From the NCBI GenBank assembly GCA_016926755.1, contig JAFGNZ010000075.1, positions 27,726 through 91,725 of the forward strand: a stretch of 64,000 nt of DNA, given 5' to 3'. Position numbers and translations under genes: made by a program. Shown piece after piece: positions 1-9,296 of the stretch. Each line of letters starts with the position of its first letter. The first letter of the stretch is position 1. The notes below the pieces were generated by a model. That model was not told where the DNA came from and ran no database searches. It saw only the letters and a list, made by a program, of their open reading frames with translations. The DNA comes from Myxococcaceae bacterium (GTDB lineage Bacteria > Myxococcota > Myxococcia > Myxococcales > Myxococcaceae).

Positions 1-1
1 C

Positions 2-304
2 CCCCTGATGGGGACGGCGAAGGGCCAGGTCCTCCTGTCGCTGAGGCCGGAGGCCCTGAGGCTGGTGCCGGACACGGACGCGGTGGCGCTGGGAGGTGCG
101 CTGCGCGCGGAGGTGCTCTCGCGCGAGTTCCAGGGGCACGGCGTGGAGTTCACCGTGGGGTGCGGCGGCATGGAGTTGACGGTGCGCGGCGCGCCGGAGC
201 TGCCGTTGGGTCCAGGCGACAGGGCGCGTCTGGAGGTGGTCGGCAAGGCCGTGGTGCTGGAGGACGCTCCGCCGGAGGCGGAGGCCCAGTCACGGCTTGA
301 GTAG
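2..304 (+). CDS. ABC transporter ATP-binding protein, C-terminal TOBE domain (partial)
   Basis: Only the last 100 or so codons are in the window; the frame is open to the left edge, so the ATG at 8 is probably internal. The segment SLRPEALRLVP is the typical entry to the TOBE domain of PotA/FbpC/MalK-type importer ATPases, followed by beta-rich sequence and a short acidic tail. The domain sits after the nucleotide-binding domain and helps dimer contacts or regulation. The Walker and signature motifs lie outside the window, so the substrate cannot be told. The following gene is of different base composition and is probably unrelated. Confidence 0.6.
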   Translation, partial: PLMGTAKGQVLLSLRPEALRLVPDTDAVALGGALRAEVLSREFQGHGVEFTVGCGGMELTVRGAPELPLGPGDRARLEVVGKAVVLEDAPPEAEAQSRLE

Positions 305-438
305 ATGGATGGCCCCCCTTTCGGGTGGCCCCAGCGGTACTCAGGCCGCCTTGGACCGTTCAGTCTGACGCAGGTAGCATCCAGGGGCATCTACCATGGC
401 AAGCCGCAATCACTCGACATAGCCCTGGAAACCTCCAG

Positions 439-1419
439 ATGGTCCACTGCTCTCCGTTCCTCACGCTGCTCTCGCCAATTGTCGCGGCAATGCTTCTTTG
501 CGGTTGTATGGATTGCGCAGCGAGAGATCCTCAACCAAGCAAAGACCCTGGATCCCATCAACCCCAAGAGTCGCTGGCCGAGAGTCTCGGCCTTATCGAA
601 GAGCAAAGTCTGGAGCCTTATCGCTACCGTTTGAACAGGTTGGAGGGGGAGCTCGATACTGAAAACCGGTATCGGTCAACCGTTTTGATCAGACCCAACG
701 GGCAACTCCAAGAAGAGGGAGAAGGGCGATGCAGTGGAGTCCTCATCAGCTCTCGCCTTGTCCTGACAGCGGGTCATTGTGTGTGTAGTCGCCAGACTCG
801 CGAATCTGGCGACATTCGTCATGTCGTCATTGATGGCTCAGCCTGCGCGACGACCGCGAACGTAGCGGTAGTAACCTATCTTCCTACACTACCAGGAAAC
901 GATACTCACTATTGGCACCAAGACTACCGTGGCAAAGTACGACCCCACCCTGATCTCAAGATAACGCTTGATTCCAGTGGGGGGATGGTGTCGAGCAATG
1001 CGGATCTTGCAATGATCATTCTCGACACACCAGCACCGAGCGATCTGGAACCCACCGCACTGGCGGAGACGGATGTTGAAGCCAATGAGTCTATTGTCCT
1101 GGTCGGCTTTGGGCACGACAGCACATGGGCTGAGCTCCACGAAATGCGCCGCTTCAACAGGGAAATGGTCGCTGAGACCATGTCAAAGGGTGCTGTGAGG
1201 ACATTGATGCAACAGTCCAACCCGACGGCAGACAATAATGATAGCGGTGGCCCATGTCTCCGCGAAACGAGCCATGTCCCTGTTGTCGTCGGCATTTCAA
1301 GCAGAGGGCTGGGTGAGGGTTCAACCTTCACGAGCACACACGCCTACAAGGCGTGGATAGGCGAAGCACTCCGGCAAGCGTCCCGGGCAGACGCCGATTC
1401 AAGTCCGCGCTCTCCGTGA
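439..1419 (+). CDS. Trypsin-like serine protease, predicted lipoprotein
   Basis: S1-family protease of 326 residues. The start at 439 (rather than 325) gives a signal peptide with lipobox LCGC, acylated Cys at residue 23, so the enzyme should sit on a cell membrane. The catalytic His is in LTAGHC, the Asp in NADLAMIIL and the Ser in NDSGGP. The residue before the Asp of GDSGGP, normally an oxyanion-hole Gly, is Asn here, so activity may be altered. A tandem paralogue follows at 1473. Codon third positions use much more A/T than the neighbours, a sign of transfer or relaxed selection. Substrate is unknown. Confidence 0.8.
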   Translation: MVHCSPFLTLLSPIVAAMLLCGCMDCAARDPQPSKDPGSHQPQESLAESLGLIEEQSLEPYRYRLNRLEGELDTENRYRSTVLIRPNGQLQEEGEGRCSGVLISSRLVLTAGHCVCSRQTRESGDIRHVVIDGSACATTANVAVVTYLPTLPGNDTHYWHQDYRGKVRPHPDLKITLDSSGGMVSSNADLAMIILDTPAPSDLEPTALAETDVEANESIVLVGFGHDSTWAELHEMRRFNREMVAETMSKGAVRTLMQQSNPTADNNDSGGPCLRETSHVPVVVGISSRGLGEGSTFTSTHAYKAWIGEALRQASRADADSSPRSP

Positions 1420-1472
1420 GCCGTGAACTTATTCAGTCACCTCAGTCATCTGCGCACACAGGGGAATGTCCC

Positions 1473-2513
1473 ATGATCATCGCTGGATGTTGCCGTTGGC
1501 TCACGTGGCTGTGCGGCCTTTTGCTGCTACTGTCACCCAGCGCATGTGGAACCGGATCTTCCTCCCTGGAAGGATCGCGGACTCTGGTCCCAGATATGGA
1601 TATGGGCAGCCTCTTGTCCATATATCCAGGACCGGCTGATGTCGCGAATCGCTATGCATCCAGTGTCATCGTGATACGGACGACTGATGGCAGAGATGAG
1701 CCTGAAGGTGGTTGCAGCGGCGTTCTCATTGATCCGAGTCTCGTCCTGACTGCAGGGCACTGTGTCTGCGAGATGCGAACACTCCGTACCGCGGACGACA
1801 AGGCTCTGGTCGGAAGGAGATTGGAAGAAGCTGTGCCCTCCGCCAAAGGCAGCGAGCGTGCGAGAGAAGACCCCGCCAGAACGTGGCGCGAGGATGTCTT
1901 GGCGAGGTCCCATGCAGCCATTGACGGATCTCAATGTTCCATGGGGGCGCGCGTGCTTGCTCTTGAGTATGTCTCGCCGGCCATGAGACCTGACTACCGG
2001 TCTTACCGCGGAGTTGCGATCAGGCCTCATCCCAGGCTTCTGATTCTTGATGGAACCGATGGGAAAGGGCTGTTCAGAGAGGCCGACCTCGCCATCATTC
2101 GATTGGAGAAGCCCGTGAACGAGAACCTCCGAACCATCAAACTGCCACAAGCAGAGATTCAGCGCGAGGAGCCGATTATCATGGTTGGATTCGGTCGGGG
2201 TGAGACCGATTACGCCAATGCGAAGTTCGGATATCGCCATGTCGGAGAGGGCCGAGTGACAAAAGTCGAGCGATTGGCTTCAGGCGGCATGAAGTTCGCC
2301 GCTGGAGGAAGCGCGGTCGACGGGGAGCTCTTCTCCGTGCTTCATGGCGGGGACAGCGGTGGGGGCGCGTTCAAGAAGGATGATGACACCGTGCTTGTAG
2401 GTATCGCAAGTTCGCTATCAGCAGATAGAAAGACTTCTATCTATACGAGCACGTATCCCTACAAGAAATGGCTGGAGGGTGAGAAGGCGGCTGCGCGCCA
2501 GACTTCTCCATAG
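1473..2513 (+). CDS. Trypsin-like serine protease, predicted lipoprotein (tandem paralogue)
   Basis: S1-family protease of 346 residues. The ATG at 1473 is preceded by GGGGA at the right distance and starts a signal peptide ending at Cys25 (SPSAC), so it is probably a lipoprotein. The triad is complete: His in LTAGHC, Asp in EADLAIIRL, Ser in GGDSGGG. It shares the order and motifs of the protease at 439, with an extra roughly 30-residue insertion after the His loop. Base composition is again lower in GC than the flanking genes. Likely a secreted, membrane-anchored protease; target unknown. Confidence 0.85.
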   Translation: MIIAGCCRWLTWLCGLLLLLSPSACGTGSSSLEGSRTLVPDMDMGSLLSIYPGPADVANRYASSVIVIRTTDGRDEPEGGCSGVLIDPSLVLTAGHCVCEMRTLRTADDKALVGRRLEEAVPSAKGSERAREDPARTWREDVLARSHAAIDGSQCSMGARVLALEYVSPAMRPDYRSYRGVAIRPHPRLLILDGTDGKGLFREADLAIIRLEKPVNENLRTIKLPQAEIQREEPIIMVGFGRGETDYANAKFGYRHVGEGRVTKVERLASGGMKFAAGGSAVDGELFSVLHGGDSGGGAFKKDDDTVLVGIASSLSADRKTSIYTSTYPYKKWLEGEKAAARQTSP

Positions 2514-2529
2514 TCTAGAGGCGCCAGCT

Positions 2530-3816
2530 TCAATGCGCGGCGCGCACGGTCTGCGCCACTTCGTTGAGCGCCACGGGGATCGGCTCACCGCCCGCCATCG
2601 GCTTGAGCTGCCCCTTCCCGCTCTCCCGCTCCGTCTGGCCGAGCACCAGCGCGAAGCGCGCGCGCGTCTTGTCCGCTCGCTTCATCTGGCTCTTCAGGCT
2701 CCCGCCGCGCGTGTCGAACTCCACCCGCAGCCCCTCCCGACGCAGCCGGCTGGCCAGCTTGAAGGCCTCGTCCGCCGAGCCCTCGTCCGCCACCGCGATG
2801 AACACGTCCGGAGGCGGCGCGTACTTCTGCCCGCCCTCCTTCAGCAGCAGCGTCAGCCGATCCAGCCCCAGCCCGAACCCCACCGCCGGCAGATCCGGCC
2901 CGCCCAGGCTCTTCAGCAGCTTGTCGTACCGGCCACCCCCGCCCACCGTGCTCGCCGTCCCCAGCGCTGGGTGCGCCGCGATGAACTCGAACGTCGTGCG
3001 CGTGTAGTAGTCCAGCCCGCGCACGATCCGCGGGTTGATCACGTACCGCACCCCCAGCACGTCCAGCTTGCGCCGCACGTCCCCGAAGTGCGCCTTGCAC
3101 GGCTCACACAGGAACTGGAGGATGTCCGGCGCCGCCTGCACCACCGCCTGGCACTTCGCGTTCTTGCAGTCCAGCACCCGCATCGGGTTGCTCTCGAGCC
3201 GCCGCTGGCAGTCCTCGCACAGCTCCGCCCGGTGCGCCGTCAGGTGCTCCACCAGCTTCTGCTGGAACACCGGCCGACACGCGTCATCCCCCAGCGAGTT
3301 CAGGTTGAGCGACACTTCCTTCAGCCCCAGCGCCTCCAGGAGCTGCACCACCATGTCCATCAGCTCCACGTCCTGCGCCGCCTCGCGCGAGCCGATCGCC
3401 TCCGCCCCGATCTGGAAGAACTGCCGGTAGCGGCCCGTCTTCATCCGCTCGTACCGGAACATCGGGCCGATGTAGTACCAGCGCGTCAGCGGCTCCTGGT
3501 TCGCCACCGAGTGCTCGATGTACGCGCGCACCGCCGGCGCCGTGCCCTCGGGGCGCAGGGACAGGCTGCGGCCCGCCTTGTCCTCGAAGGTGTACATCTC
3601 CTTGCCGACGATGTCCGTCTCCTCGCCCACGCTGCGCACGAAGAGCGCCGTGTCCTCCACCATCGGCGTGCGGATCTCCCCGTAGCCGAACCGGGCGAAC
3701 AGCTCGCGCGCCGTGCGCTCCACGTGCTGCCACGTCTCCACGGGCGCCATCTCCCCGCCCAGCTCCCCAGGCAGGAGATCGTTCATCCCCTTCACACCGG
3801 CGATCTTCTGGCTCAC
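2530..3816 (-). CDS. hisS: Histidine-tRNA ligase
   Basis: Class II aminoacyl-tRNA synthetase of 428 residues that charges tRNA-His. The N-terminal GMNDLLPGE, the histidine-binding RGLDYYTRTTFEF segment, motif 3 GFGLGLDRL and a C-terminal anticodon-binding domain are all present and the length is normal. The frame stays open far upstream, but the GTG at 3816 is chosen because its GTGA overlaps the psd stop by four bases and because it puts the conserved start (SQKIAGVKGMND) in place. A four-Cys stretch around ELCEDCQ and FLCEPCK may bind zinc. Translation is probably coupled to psd. Confidence 0.95.
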   Translation of the reverse strand: MSQKIAGVKGMNDLLPGELGGEMAPVETWQHVERTARELFARFGYGEIRTPMVEDTALFVRSVGEETDIVGKEMYTFEDKAGRSLSLRPEGTAPAVRAYIEHSVANQEPLTRWYYIGPMFRYERMKTGRYRQFFQIGAEAIGSREAAQDVELMDMVVQLLEALGLKEVSLNLNSLGDDACRPVFQQKLVEHLTAHRAELCEDCQRRLESNPMRVLDCKNAKCQAVVQAAPDILQFLCEPCKAHFGDVRRKLDVLGVRYVINPRIVRGLDYYTRTTFEFIAAHPALGTASTVGGGGRYDKLLKSLGGPDLPAVGFGLGLDRLTLLLKEGGQKYAPPPDVFIAVADEGSADEAFKLASRLRREGLRVEFDTRGGSLKSQMKRADKTRARFALVLGQTERESGKGQLKPMAGGEPIPVALNEVAQTVRAAH

Positions 3817-4655
3817 ACGATCTCCCCGATGCGCTGGCCCATCCGCACCACCGCCTCCGGCTGCAGGCTGTCGTCCCACTTCACCCGCTTGGGCTCGAAC
3901 AGCAGGATCACCGTGGAGCCCATCTCGAAGCGCCCCAGCTCCCCGCCCTTCTCCACCGGCAGGTGCGTCTCGTAGGCGTGCACCTTCCCCGGCTTGCCGT
4001 CGTGCGTGATGATCTCGTCGTAGGCCGCCTTGATCCGCGACACGCACGTGGCGCCCACCTTCACCACCGCGCACTTGCCCGCCACCGTGTCCAGGTACGT
4101 CACCAGCCGCTCGTTCACGCAGAACAGCGACTGCTTGTTCTTCACCGAGGCCGGGTTCACCGGCCAGAACTCGCCTGGGATGTACGCGTAGCCCGTGATG
4201 GCGCCCGCCAGCGGCGCGTGGATGCGGTGGTAGTCCCGCGGCGACAGGTACAGCGTCGTCCACGCCCCGCCGTGAAACGGCGCCGCCGCCGCCGTGTCTC
4301 CCAGCAGCTCGTCCACCGTGTATTCGATCCCCTTGGCCTGCAGGCACCGCCCCTGGTCCGAGTAGCCCACCTGGGACACCCGCCCGTCCACCGGCGACAC
4401 CACCACCCGCTCCCCCGCGTCCACCGGGCGCAGCCCCGGCTTCAGGCCGCGGGTGAAGAACTCCGCGAAGGTGGGGTAGGCGTCGAACGAGTGCTCCGCC
4501 TCGTCCATGTTCAAGTTGTACGCCTTGGCGAAGGCCCTCATCGCCACCCGGTGCACCGGCGCTGGCGCGGGGAGCCGCGTGGCCAGCCCCACCATCGAGG
4601 ACAGGGCCGACTTCGGCAACAGCTGCATCAACTTCATGAAGGTCTGCTCGTTCAT
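3813..4655 (-). CDS. psd: Phosphatidylserine decarboxylase proenzyme
   Basis: Makes phosphatidylethanolamine from phosphatidylserine at the inner membrane. The 280-residue proenzyme carries the self-cleavage motif MGST (Ser247 becomes the pyruvoyl group) near its C-terminus, the conserved SPVDGRV (Asp90) and YHRIH (His143, His146). Usual motif is LGST; Met in the first place is a mild change. Start at 4655 gives MNEQTF; longer in-frame starts would run into the lipoprotein gene upstream. It overlaps hisS by four bases. No phosphatidylserine synthase gene lies in the window. Confidence 0.92.
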   Translation of the reverse strand: MNEQTFMKLMQLLPKSALSSMVGLATRLPAPAPVHRVAMRAFAKAYNLNMDEAEHSFDAYPTFAEFFTRGLKPGLRPVDAGERVVVSPVDGRVSQVGYSDQGRCLQAKGIEYTVDELLGDTAAAAPFHGGAWTTLYLSPRDYHRIHAPLAGAITGYAYIPGEFWPVNPASVKNKQSLFCVNERLVTYLDTVAGKCAVVKVGATCVSRIKAAYDEIITHDGKPGKVHAYETHLPVEKGGELGRFEMGSTVILLFEPKRVKWDDSLQPEAVVRMGQRIGEIV

Positions 4656-4707
4656 TCGATCAGGATCCCGAGATTCCAGGCAGGAGGAGACGCGAACCCT
4701 CGCCGGC

Positions 4708-5415
4708 TCACCGGCCGCCGTCCGCCCCCACGGTCCCCCCATCCGGCAACTGCCATGTCATGCGGAAGGCGCTCTTCGGTAACACCGTCAGCACCTTGCC
4801 GTCTTCAATCAGGACGACCTGCCCGACGAAGCGCGGGAACGACTGGCTGCACCTCGCCCGATCGGACATCTCCCAGGACTCCCGCGGCCCGCGCCCATCC
4901 ACGTTGACCGTCTTCCCCCGCTGGAAGCAGCCCAGGTAGCCGGCCGTGAGCTCCGACGCCGGGGTGCCCTCCACGGGGCCCGCCGCGCTCGTCCCCGCAT
5001 CCCGCGGCCCGGCGGGGGCCGGGGTGGGCTCGGTGGGCCTCGTGGGCACCGGCTGCAGCGCGGACGGATCCACCGCCCGCGCCGCCGCGAGCGCGTCCTC
5101 CTGCGCCTGCTGATTCGCCTGCGCGCGCGCCCGCCCCTCCGTGATGCGCTGCTTCAGCTCGCGCGCGGACTGCGCGTCCAGGCTGTCGGCGGGCACCTGT
5201 TCCAGCTGCGCCTCGATCTCGTCCATCTCCGGCGCGAGGAACGCGCCATCCAGCTTCTGCGCGTACAGCTTGCTGAAGCGCTTGTGGGCCTGCTCATACG
5301 CCTCCGACGGCGCCGCGGCCTCCTTGCGGCACGCGGCGGGAGCCAGCGCGATCAGGACGGTGAAGACAAGGCCCACGAGGGGCCGACCCAGGGTCGTCAG
5401 GCTGAGGTTGCGCAC
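4708..5415 (-). CDS. Hypothetical lipoprotein
   Basis: A 235-residue protein starting at a GTG. It has a signal peptide ending in APAAC (Cys about residue 29), a helical, Gln/Ala/Glu-rich segment (residues about 35-125), a Pro/Thr/Ala-rich linker, and a short C-terminal domain (about 155-225) with two Cys (GCFQRG and ARCSQSF) that could form a disulfide. No known enzyme motif is visible. It is upstream of psd on the same strand with about 50 bases between, so it may be in the same transcript. Function unknown. Confidence 0.7.
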   Translation of the reverse strand: MRNLSLTTLGRPLVGLVFTVLIALAPAACRKEAAAPSEAYEQAHKRFSKLYAQKLDGAFLAPEMDEIEAQLEQVPADSLDAQSARELKQRITEGRARAQANQQAQEDALAAARAVDPSALQPVPTRPTEPTPAPAGPRDAGTSAAGPVEGTPASELTAGYLGCFQRGKTVNVDGRGPRESWEMSDRARCSQSFPRFVGQVVLIEDGKVLTVLPKSAFRMTWQLPDGGTVGADGGR

Positions 5416-5497
5416 AGGGGGCGGTTATATGCCACGTTTCCGGCCTCCCCGCCGCATTTCCGCGGGCCGGGGCCCCTCCGCGCGCCTCCTCGGGTGC

Positions 5498-6229
5498 TCA
5501 GACGCCCAGGAACAGGCGCTTGCCGAAGTTGAGCGCCAGATCCGCGTCGAAGATCTTCTGCGCCGCCGTCTCGATGTCGTACTCCACGCGCGTGTACTCC
5601 ACCGTGCGCGCGTCCGTGTCGCAGATCACGAAGCAGGCCCGGTTGTCGTAGTCCCGCGGCTGCCCCACGCTGCCCACCGAGATGATGTACTTGTAGCCCC
5701 GGCGGATGCCGAACTTCTGGGCCACCACGTCGTTCACCTCGCCGTTGCCGATGGCGAACGCCTTGCACAGGTGGCTGTGCCCGATGAACGTCACCTCCGG
5801 CAGCTCCGACACGAACGGCGTCAGCTCCCGCGCCTGCTCCAGCGCGAAGATGTACTCGTACGCCTTGGGCTCGATGGGCGAGCCGTGGCAGAAGCCCACC
5901 TCGCCAATCCGGTACGTGTACGGCAGGCTCCGCAGCCACGCCAGGTTGTCATCCGACAGCACGCTGGCGGACCAGTCCAGCGCGTGCCGGGCCGCGTCGT
6001 AGTAGTACGAGTAGTCCATCCGCCCGGCCACCGCCGCGTCGTGGTTGCCCAGCAGCGTCACCTCCGTCACCGAGCGCACCAGATCCGCGCACTCGTTGGG
6101 GGACGCGCCATAGCCGACGATGTCCCCCAGCGAGACGATCCGGTCCACCTTGTGCCGGTCCGCCGTGCGGAGCACCTCCGTCAGCGCCTCGATGTTGGAG
6201 TGGATGTCGGAGATGACCGCGATCCGCAT
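5498..6229 (-). CDS. Calcineurin-like metallophosphoesterase
   Basis: A 243-residue two-metal phosphoesterase. All blocks are visible: DIHSN near the N-terminus, GDIVGYG, LGNHDAAV and GHSH. The GDIVGYG form is shared with a bacterial group of small YfcE/Ap4A-hydrolase-like enzymes; the natural substrate (phosphodiester, nucleotide or phosphoprotein) cannot be read from the sequence. No signal peptide, so cytoplasmic. It ends 80 bases before the lipoprotein gene and follows the PilZ gene on the same strand. Confidence 0.85.
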   Translation of the reverse strand: MRIAVISDIHSNIEALTEVLRTADRHKVDRIVSLGDIVGYGASPNECADLVRSVTEVTLLGNHDAAVAGRMDYSYYYDAARHALDWSASVLSDDNLAWLRSLPYTYRIGEVGFCHGSPIEPKAYEYIFALEQARELTPFVSELPEVTFIGHSHLCKAFAIGNGEVNDVVAQKFGIRRGYKYIISVGSVGQPRDYDNRACFVICDTDARTVEYTRVEYDIETAAQKIFDADLALNFGKRLFLGV

Positions 6230-6262
6230 TCTCGTGCCTCGACCGGTCGTCCTCCGGGCCGT

Positions 6263-6634
6263 TCAGGCCCCGGGCCACCGCGCTCGCTCTTGGGAGATGA
6301 TCTGCCTCAGCCGCTCCAGGCTCGTAGCATCGAGCGACTCGAACTGCAGCCCCATTCCAGGCGGCCACTGCTGCCCATTCTTGCGCGTCCAGACGACCTT
6401 GGCCAATGTCTGGACTCCCAAGCCGTCCTCCTCCCCCACGCCCAGGCGGATCGTGGCTCGAGCCCCCTCTCGCAGGGGGGTGCTCGTGCGCAGGAAGATG
6501 CCGCCCTCGCTCAGGTTGCCCACGCGCGAGTACAGCGTGACGTTGTCACCCTCGCACCAGCAACGCATCCGGGACGAGACCCGGGCGGACCTCCGGTTCT
6601 CCATTGACGCCACATCCTCCACGGCAAGGCGCAT
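6263..6634 (-). CDS. PilZ domain protein
   Basis: A 123-residue single-domain PilZ protein, a typical cyclic-di-GMP receptor. The N-terminal arginine motif (RRSARVSSR) and the NLSEGGIF block match the RxxxR and D/NxSxxG ligand motifs. The start at 6634 is chosen because GGGGAGAG precedes it; a longer frame to 6706 lacks such a site. Partner unknown; single-domain PilZ proteins in this group often act on motility or surface polysaccharide machinery. The phosphoesterase lies 33 bases downstream. Confidence 0.88.
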   Translation of the reverse strand: MRLAVEDVASMENRRSARVSSRMRCWCEGDNVTLYSRVGNLSEGGIFLRTSTPLREGARATIRLGVGEEDGLGVQTLAKVVWTRKNGQQWPPGMGLQFESLDATSLERLRQIISQERARWPGA

Positions 6635-6737
6635 GCTCTCCCCACGGACCCGCTTCTTCCGAGAATCTGGAAAATGACAACGTAGATGCACAGTACGAGC
6701 CTGCATCTACACCGTCAAGTCCGGGAGAGCGGTTTTT

Positions 6738-7661
6738 TCAGCCCTTGAGGGATCCGAGCTCCTCGAAGTGCGTCAACCTCTTGAATTCACTGAATCGCTG
6801 GTGGATCTCGGGGCGCGTCAAGTCTCGCAGCCGGTCCAGGCTGAAGCGCTCCACGGTGAAGGAGGCCATCACGCTGCCCATCACCATGGCGCGGCGGAGC
6901 GCGTCGCGATCAGGCTGCGCGGCGGTGGCCAGGGTGCCCATGAAGCCGCCGGCGAAGGTGTCCCCCGCCCCGGTGGGATCGAACACCTCCTCGAGCGGCA
7001 TGGCGGGGCAGGCGAAGATGTGCTCGCGCTCGAAGAGCAGCGCGCCGTACTCCCCGCGCTTGATGACGATGCGGGTGGGGCCCATGGTGAGGATGGCGCG
7101 GGCGGCCTTGACGATGTTGTGCTCGCCGGAGAGCTGGCGGGCCTCCGCGTCGTTGACGAAGAGCAGGTTCACCCGCTGGAGCGTCTTGAGCAGCGCCTCG
7201 CGGGTGCCCTGGATCCAGAAGTTCATGGTGTCAGCGGCCACCAGCTGGGGGCGCTTCACCTGATCCAACACCTGGGACTGGAGCTCCGGGTGGATGTTGC
7301 CCAGGAAGACGAAGGGGGCGTCGCGGTAGGCCTCGGGCAGCTTGGGCGCGAAGCTCTGGAAGACGTTGAGCTGGGTGTCCAGCGTCTGCGCCTCGTTGAG
7401 CTGGTAGCCGTACTTGCCCTTCCAGCGGAAGGTGCGGCCCTTCTCCCGGGTGAGGCCCTCCAGGCCGATGCCCTTGCTCTGGAGGAACTGCACATGGGCC
7501 TCCGGGAAGTCCTCGCCCACCACGGCCACCAGGTGGACGGGGTTGAAGAAGGAGGCGGCCGTGGAGAAGAAGGTGGCCGAGCCGCCAAGCACTTCCTCCT
7601 TCTGGCCAAAGGGGGTTTCCACCGAATCGAGCGCAACCGAGCCAACGACGAGCAGAGACAT
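6738..7661 (-). CDS. PfkB-family carbohydrate/nucleoside kinase
   Basis: A 307-residue ribokinase-like kinase. The N-terminal glycine block (VLGGSATFFS) and the C-terminal catalytic signature DPTGAGDTFAGGF, holding the base Asp, are intact. Substrate is not evident; related proteins phosphorylate sugars, adenosine or other nucleosides. It lies 32 bases downstream of the mlaD gene on the same strand and may be cotranscribed, but no functional link is obvious. Confidence 0.85.
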   Translation of the reverse strand: MSLLVVGSVALDSVETPFGQKEEVLGGSATFFSTAASFFNPVHLVAVVGEDFPEAHVQFLQSKGIGLEGLTREKGRTFRWKGKYGYQLNEAQTLDTQLNVFQSFAPKLPEAYRDAPFVFLGNIHPELQSQVLDQVKRPQLVAADTMNFWIQGTREALLKTLQRVNLLFVNDAEARQLSGEHNIVKAARAILTMGPTRIVIKRGEYGALLFEREHIFACPAMPLEEVFDPTGAGDTFAGGFMGTLATAAQPDRDALRRAMVMGSVMASFTVERFSLDRLRDLTRPEIHQRFSEFKRLTHFEELGSLKG

Positions 7662-7693
7662 GAAGCTTCCTGGAGGGGTTCAAGCCGCCAATA

Positions 7694-9217
7694 TCACGGC
7701 GTGGGTACGGACGGGAGCAGGGCCTTCAGGTCGTCGTCCGTGAAGAAGATGCCGCCGCCGAAGAAGAAGTCGCGGCCGGCGATCAGGCGGTTGGTGGCGG
7801 TGTCGCGCTGCTGGGCGTTGAGGATGTCGTCCATGCCGGCGATCACGAAGAGGTGATCGAAGGCCTGGGCCCTCAGCGTGGCGCGCAGCCGCGGGTAGCG
7901 CAGCTCCTCCGCGGAGAAGTTGAACGCGTCCAGCTTCAGCTCCAGCACGTCCTCCAGCATGTGCAGATCCGCGCCCACGCCGCCGGTGGACTCGATCAGG
8001 CCGAAGCGCAGCGTGGTGAAGTAGTAGCGCTTGGCGAACTGCGCGCTGATCTTGTAGGTCTCCTTGATGATCTTCTGCGTCTGCACCACCGGCTGCCCCG
8101 AGCCTGGCGGGTTGTTCTGCACCACCTGCACCTCCACCAGGCCGCGGGGATCGTCGATGATCTCCAGCAGGTAGTACTTGTCCGGCTTGGGGATGAGCCG
8201 CAGCGAGATGCCGTTCTTCGCGCGGCCCTGGGACATCAGGTAGGAGGCGTTCAGCCCCACCTCCGTCTGCAGGCCGGTGAGCCGGTTGACGTAGTCCGAG
8301 GCGTCCGACACCGCGTCCGTGAACTTCTGGCCCAGCGCCCTGTCCGTCAGCAGCGTGCCCACCACGCCCTCGCCCTCGCGCACGTTGTGGGTGATCTGCT
8401 CCAGGTTGCCCAGCGTCCGGTCCAGCTTCTGGACCGTCTCCTTCAGGCTGGCCACGCCCTCCTTGAGATCGCCCTCGTTGGCGCCCACCACCTTCTTCAC
8501 GGTGGCCAGCACCTCGCGCACGTCCTCGGTGATGTACTCGATGTTGTCGACGATGCGCGTCACCTCCGCCTGGTTCTCCTGCGTCAGCCCGCGCACGTCG
8601 TCGGAGACGCCCTCGAAGTTGACCAGGATGGCGTTGAGCCGCTCGCCGCTGGAGCGCACCGTGGCGTCCACGGACTCGGACAGGCGGATCAGGTTCTCCA
8701 CGATCCGCTGCAGCGAGCCGGCGCCCCGCTCGCCGCCCAGCACGTCCCGCAGCGCCGCCGTCACCTGCTGGATGTCCGCGGTGATCTGGCTGAGGGACTC
8801 GAACACGGCCTCCATGCCCTGGGTGTCAATCACCCGGCGGATCTGCCCGTTGTCCTGCATGCGCGGGGTTTTTTCGGTGCCCGGGTTGAGATCCAGCAGG
8901 TAGTCGCCCAGCAGGGACTCGGAGCGCTTGGTGAGGACGGCGTCCTCGTGCAGCTCCACGTCATCGCGGATCCGCAGCCACACCTTGGCGCGGGTGCCCT
9001 CCAGGGTGATCTGGCTGATCTCCCCCACGGGGATGCCGGCGATCTGCACGCGGCTCTTGGGGCTCAGGCCCGAGGCATCCCGGAAGTACGCCCAGACGTC
9101 GATGGACTCCTTCTCGCTCAGGCCTCCCTTCCGCGCGAACATGAAGAACGCGAAGAAGAAGGCCCCGGCGGTGAGCACCAGCAGTCCTACACGGAACGGC
9201 GTGACGAGCTTCTTCAC
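7694..9217 (-). CDS. mlaD: MlaD-family MCE lipid-transport protein
   Basis: Substrate-binding component of an Mla-type phospholipid transporter. One N-terminal TM helix (about residues 8-27) anchors it to the inner membrane, then an MCE domain (about 37-115, with the SPKSRVQIAGIPVGEI segment), then a long helical/coiled-coil region with repeated heptad-like stretches, and a distinct C-terminal domain. At 507 residues it is much longer than E. coli MlaD and may form a tube-like conduit. It starts at a GTG with a weak ribosome site and belongs with mlaF and mlaE upstream. Confidence 0.88.
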   Translation of the reverse strand: MKKLVTPFRVGLLVLTAGAFFFAFFMFARKGGLSEKESIDVWAYFRDASGLSPKSRVQIAGIPVGEISQITLEGTRAKVWLRIRDDVELHEDAVLTKRSESLLGDYLLDLNPGTEKTPRMQDNGQIRRVIDTQGMEAVFESLSQITADIQQVTAALRDVLGGERGAGSLQRIVENLIRLSESVDATVRSSGERLNAILVNFEGVSDDVRGLTQENQAEVTRIVDNIEYITEDVREVLATVKKVVGANEGDLKEGVASLKETVQKLDRTLGNLEQITHNVREGEGVVGTLLTDRALGQKFTDAVSDASDYVNRLTGLQTEVGLNASYLMSQGRAKNGISLRLIPKPDKYYLLEIIDDPRGLVEVQVVQNNPPGSGQPVVQTQKIIKETYKISAQFAKRYYFTTLRFGLIESTGGVGADLHMLEDVLELKLDAFNFSAEELRYPRLRATLRAQAFDHLFVIAGMDDILNAQQRDTATNRLIAGRDFFFGGGIFFTDDDLKALLPSVPTP

Positions 9218-9296
9218 CTGGGGTGACTCCGAGTGCTTCCGGCCTTGGCGACTCTAGCGGTTTGAGGCCCGCGTGCCAGCATTTCCCTGTGCATGG

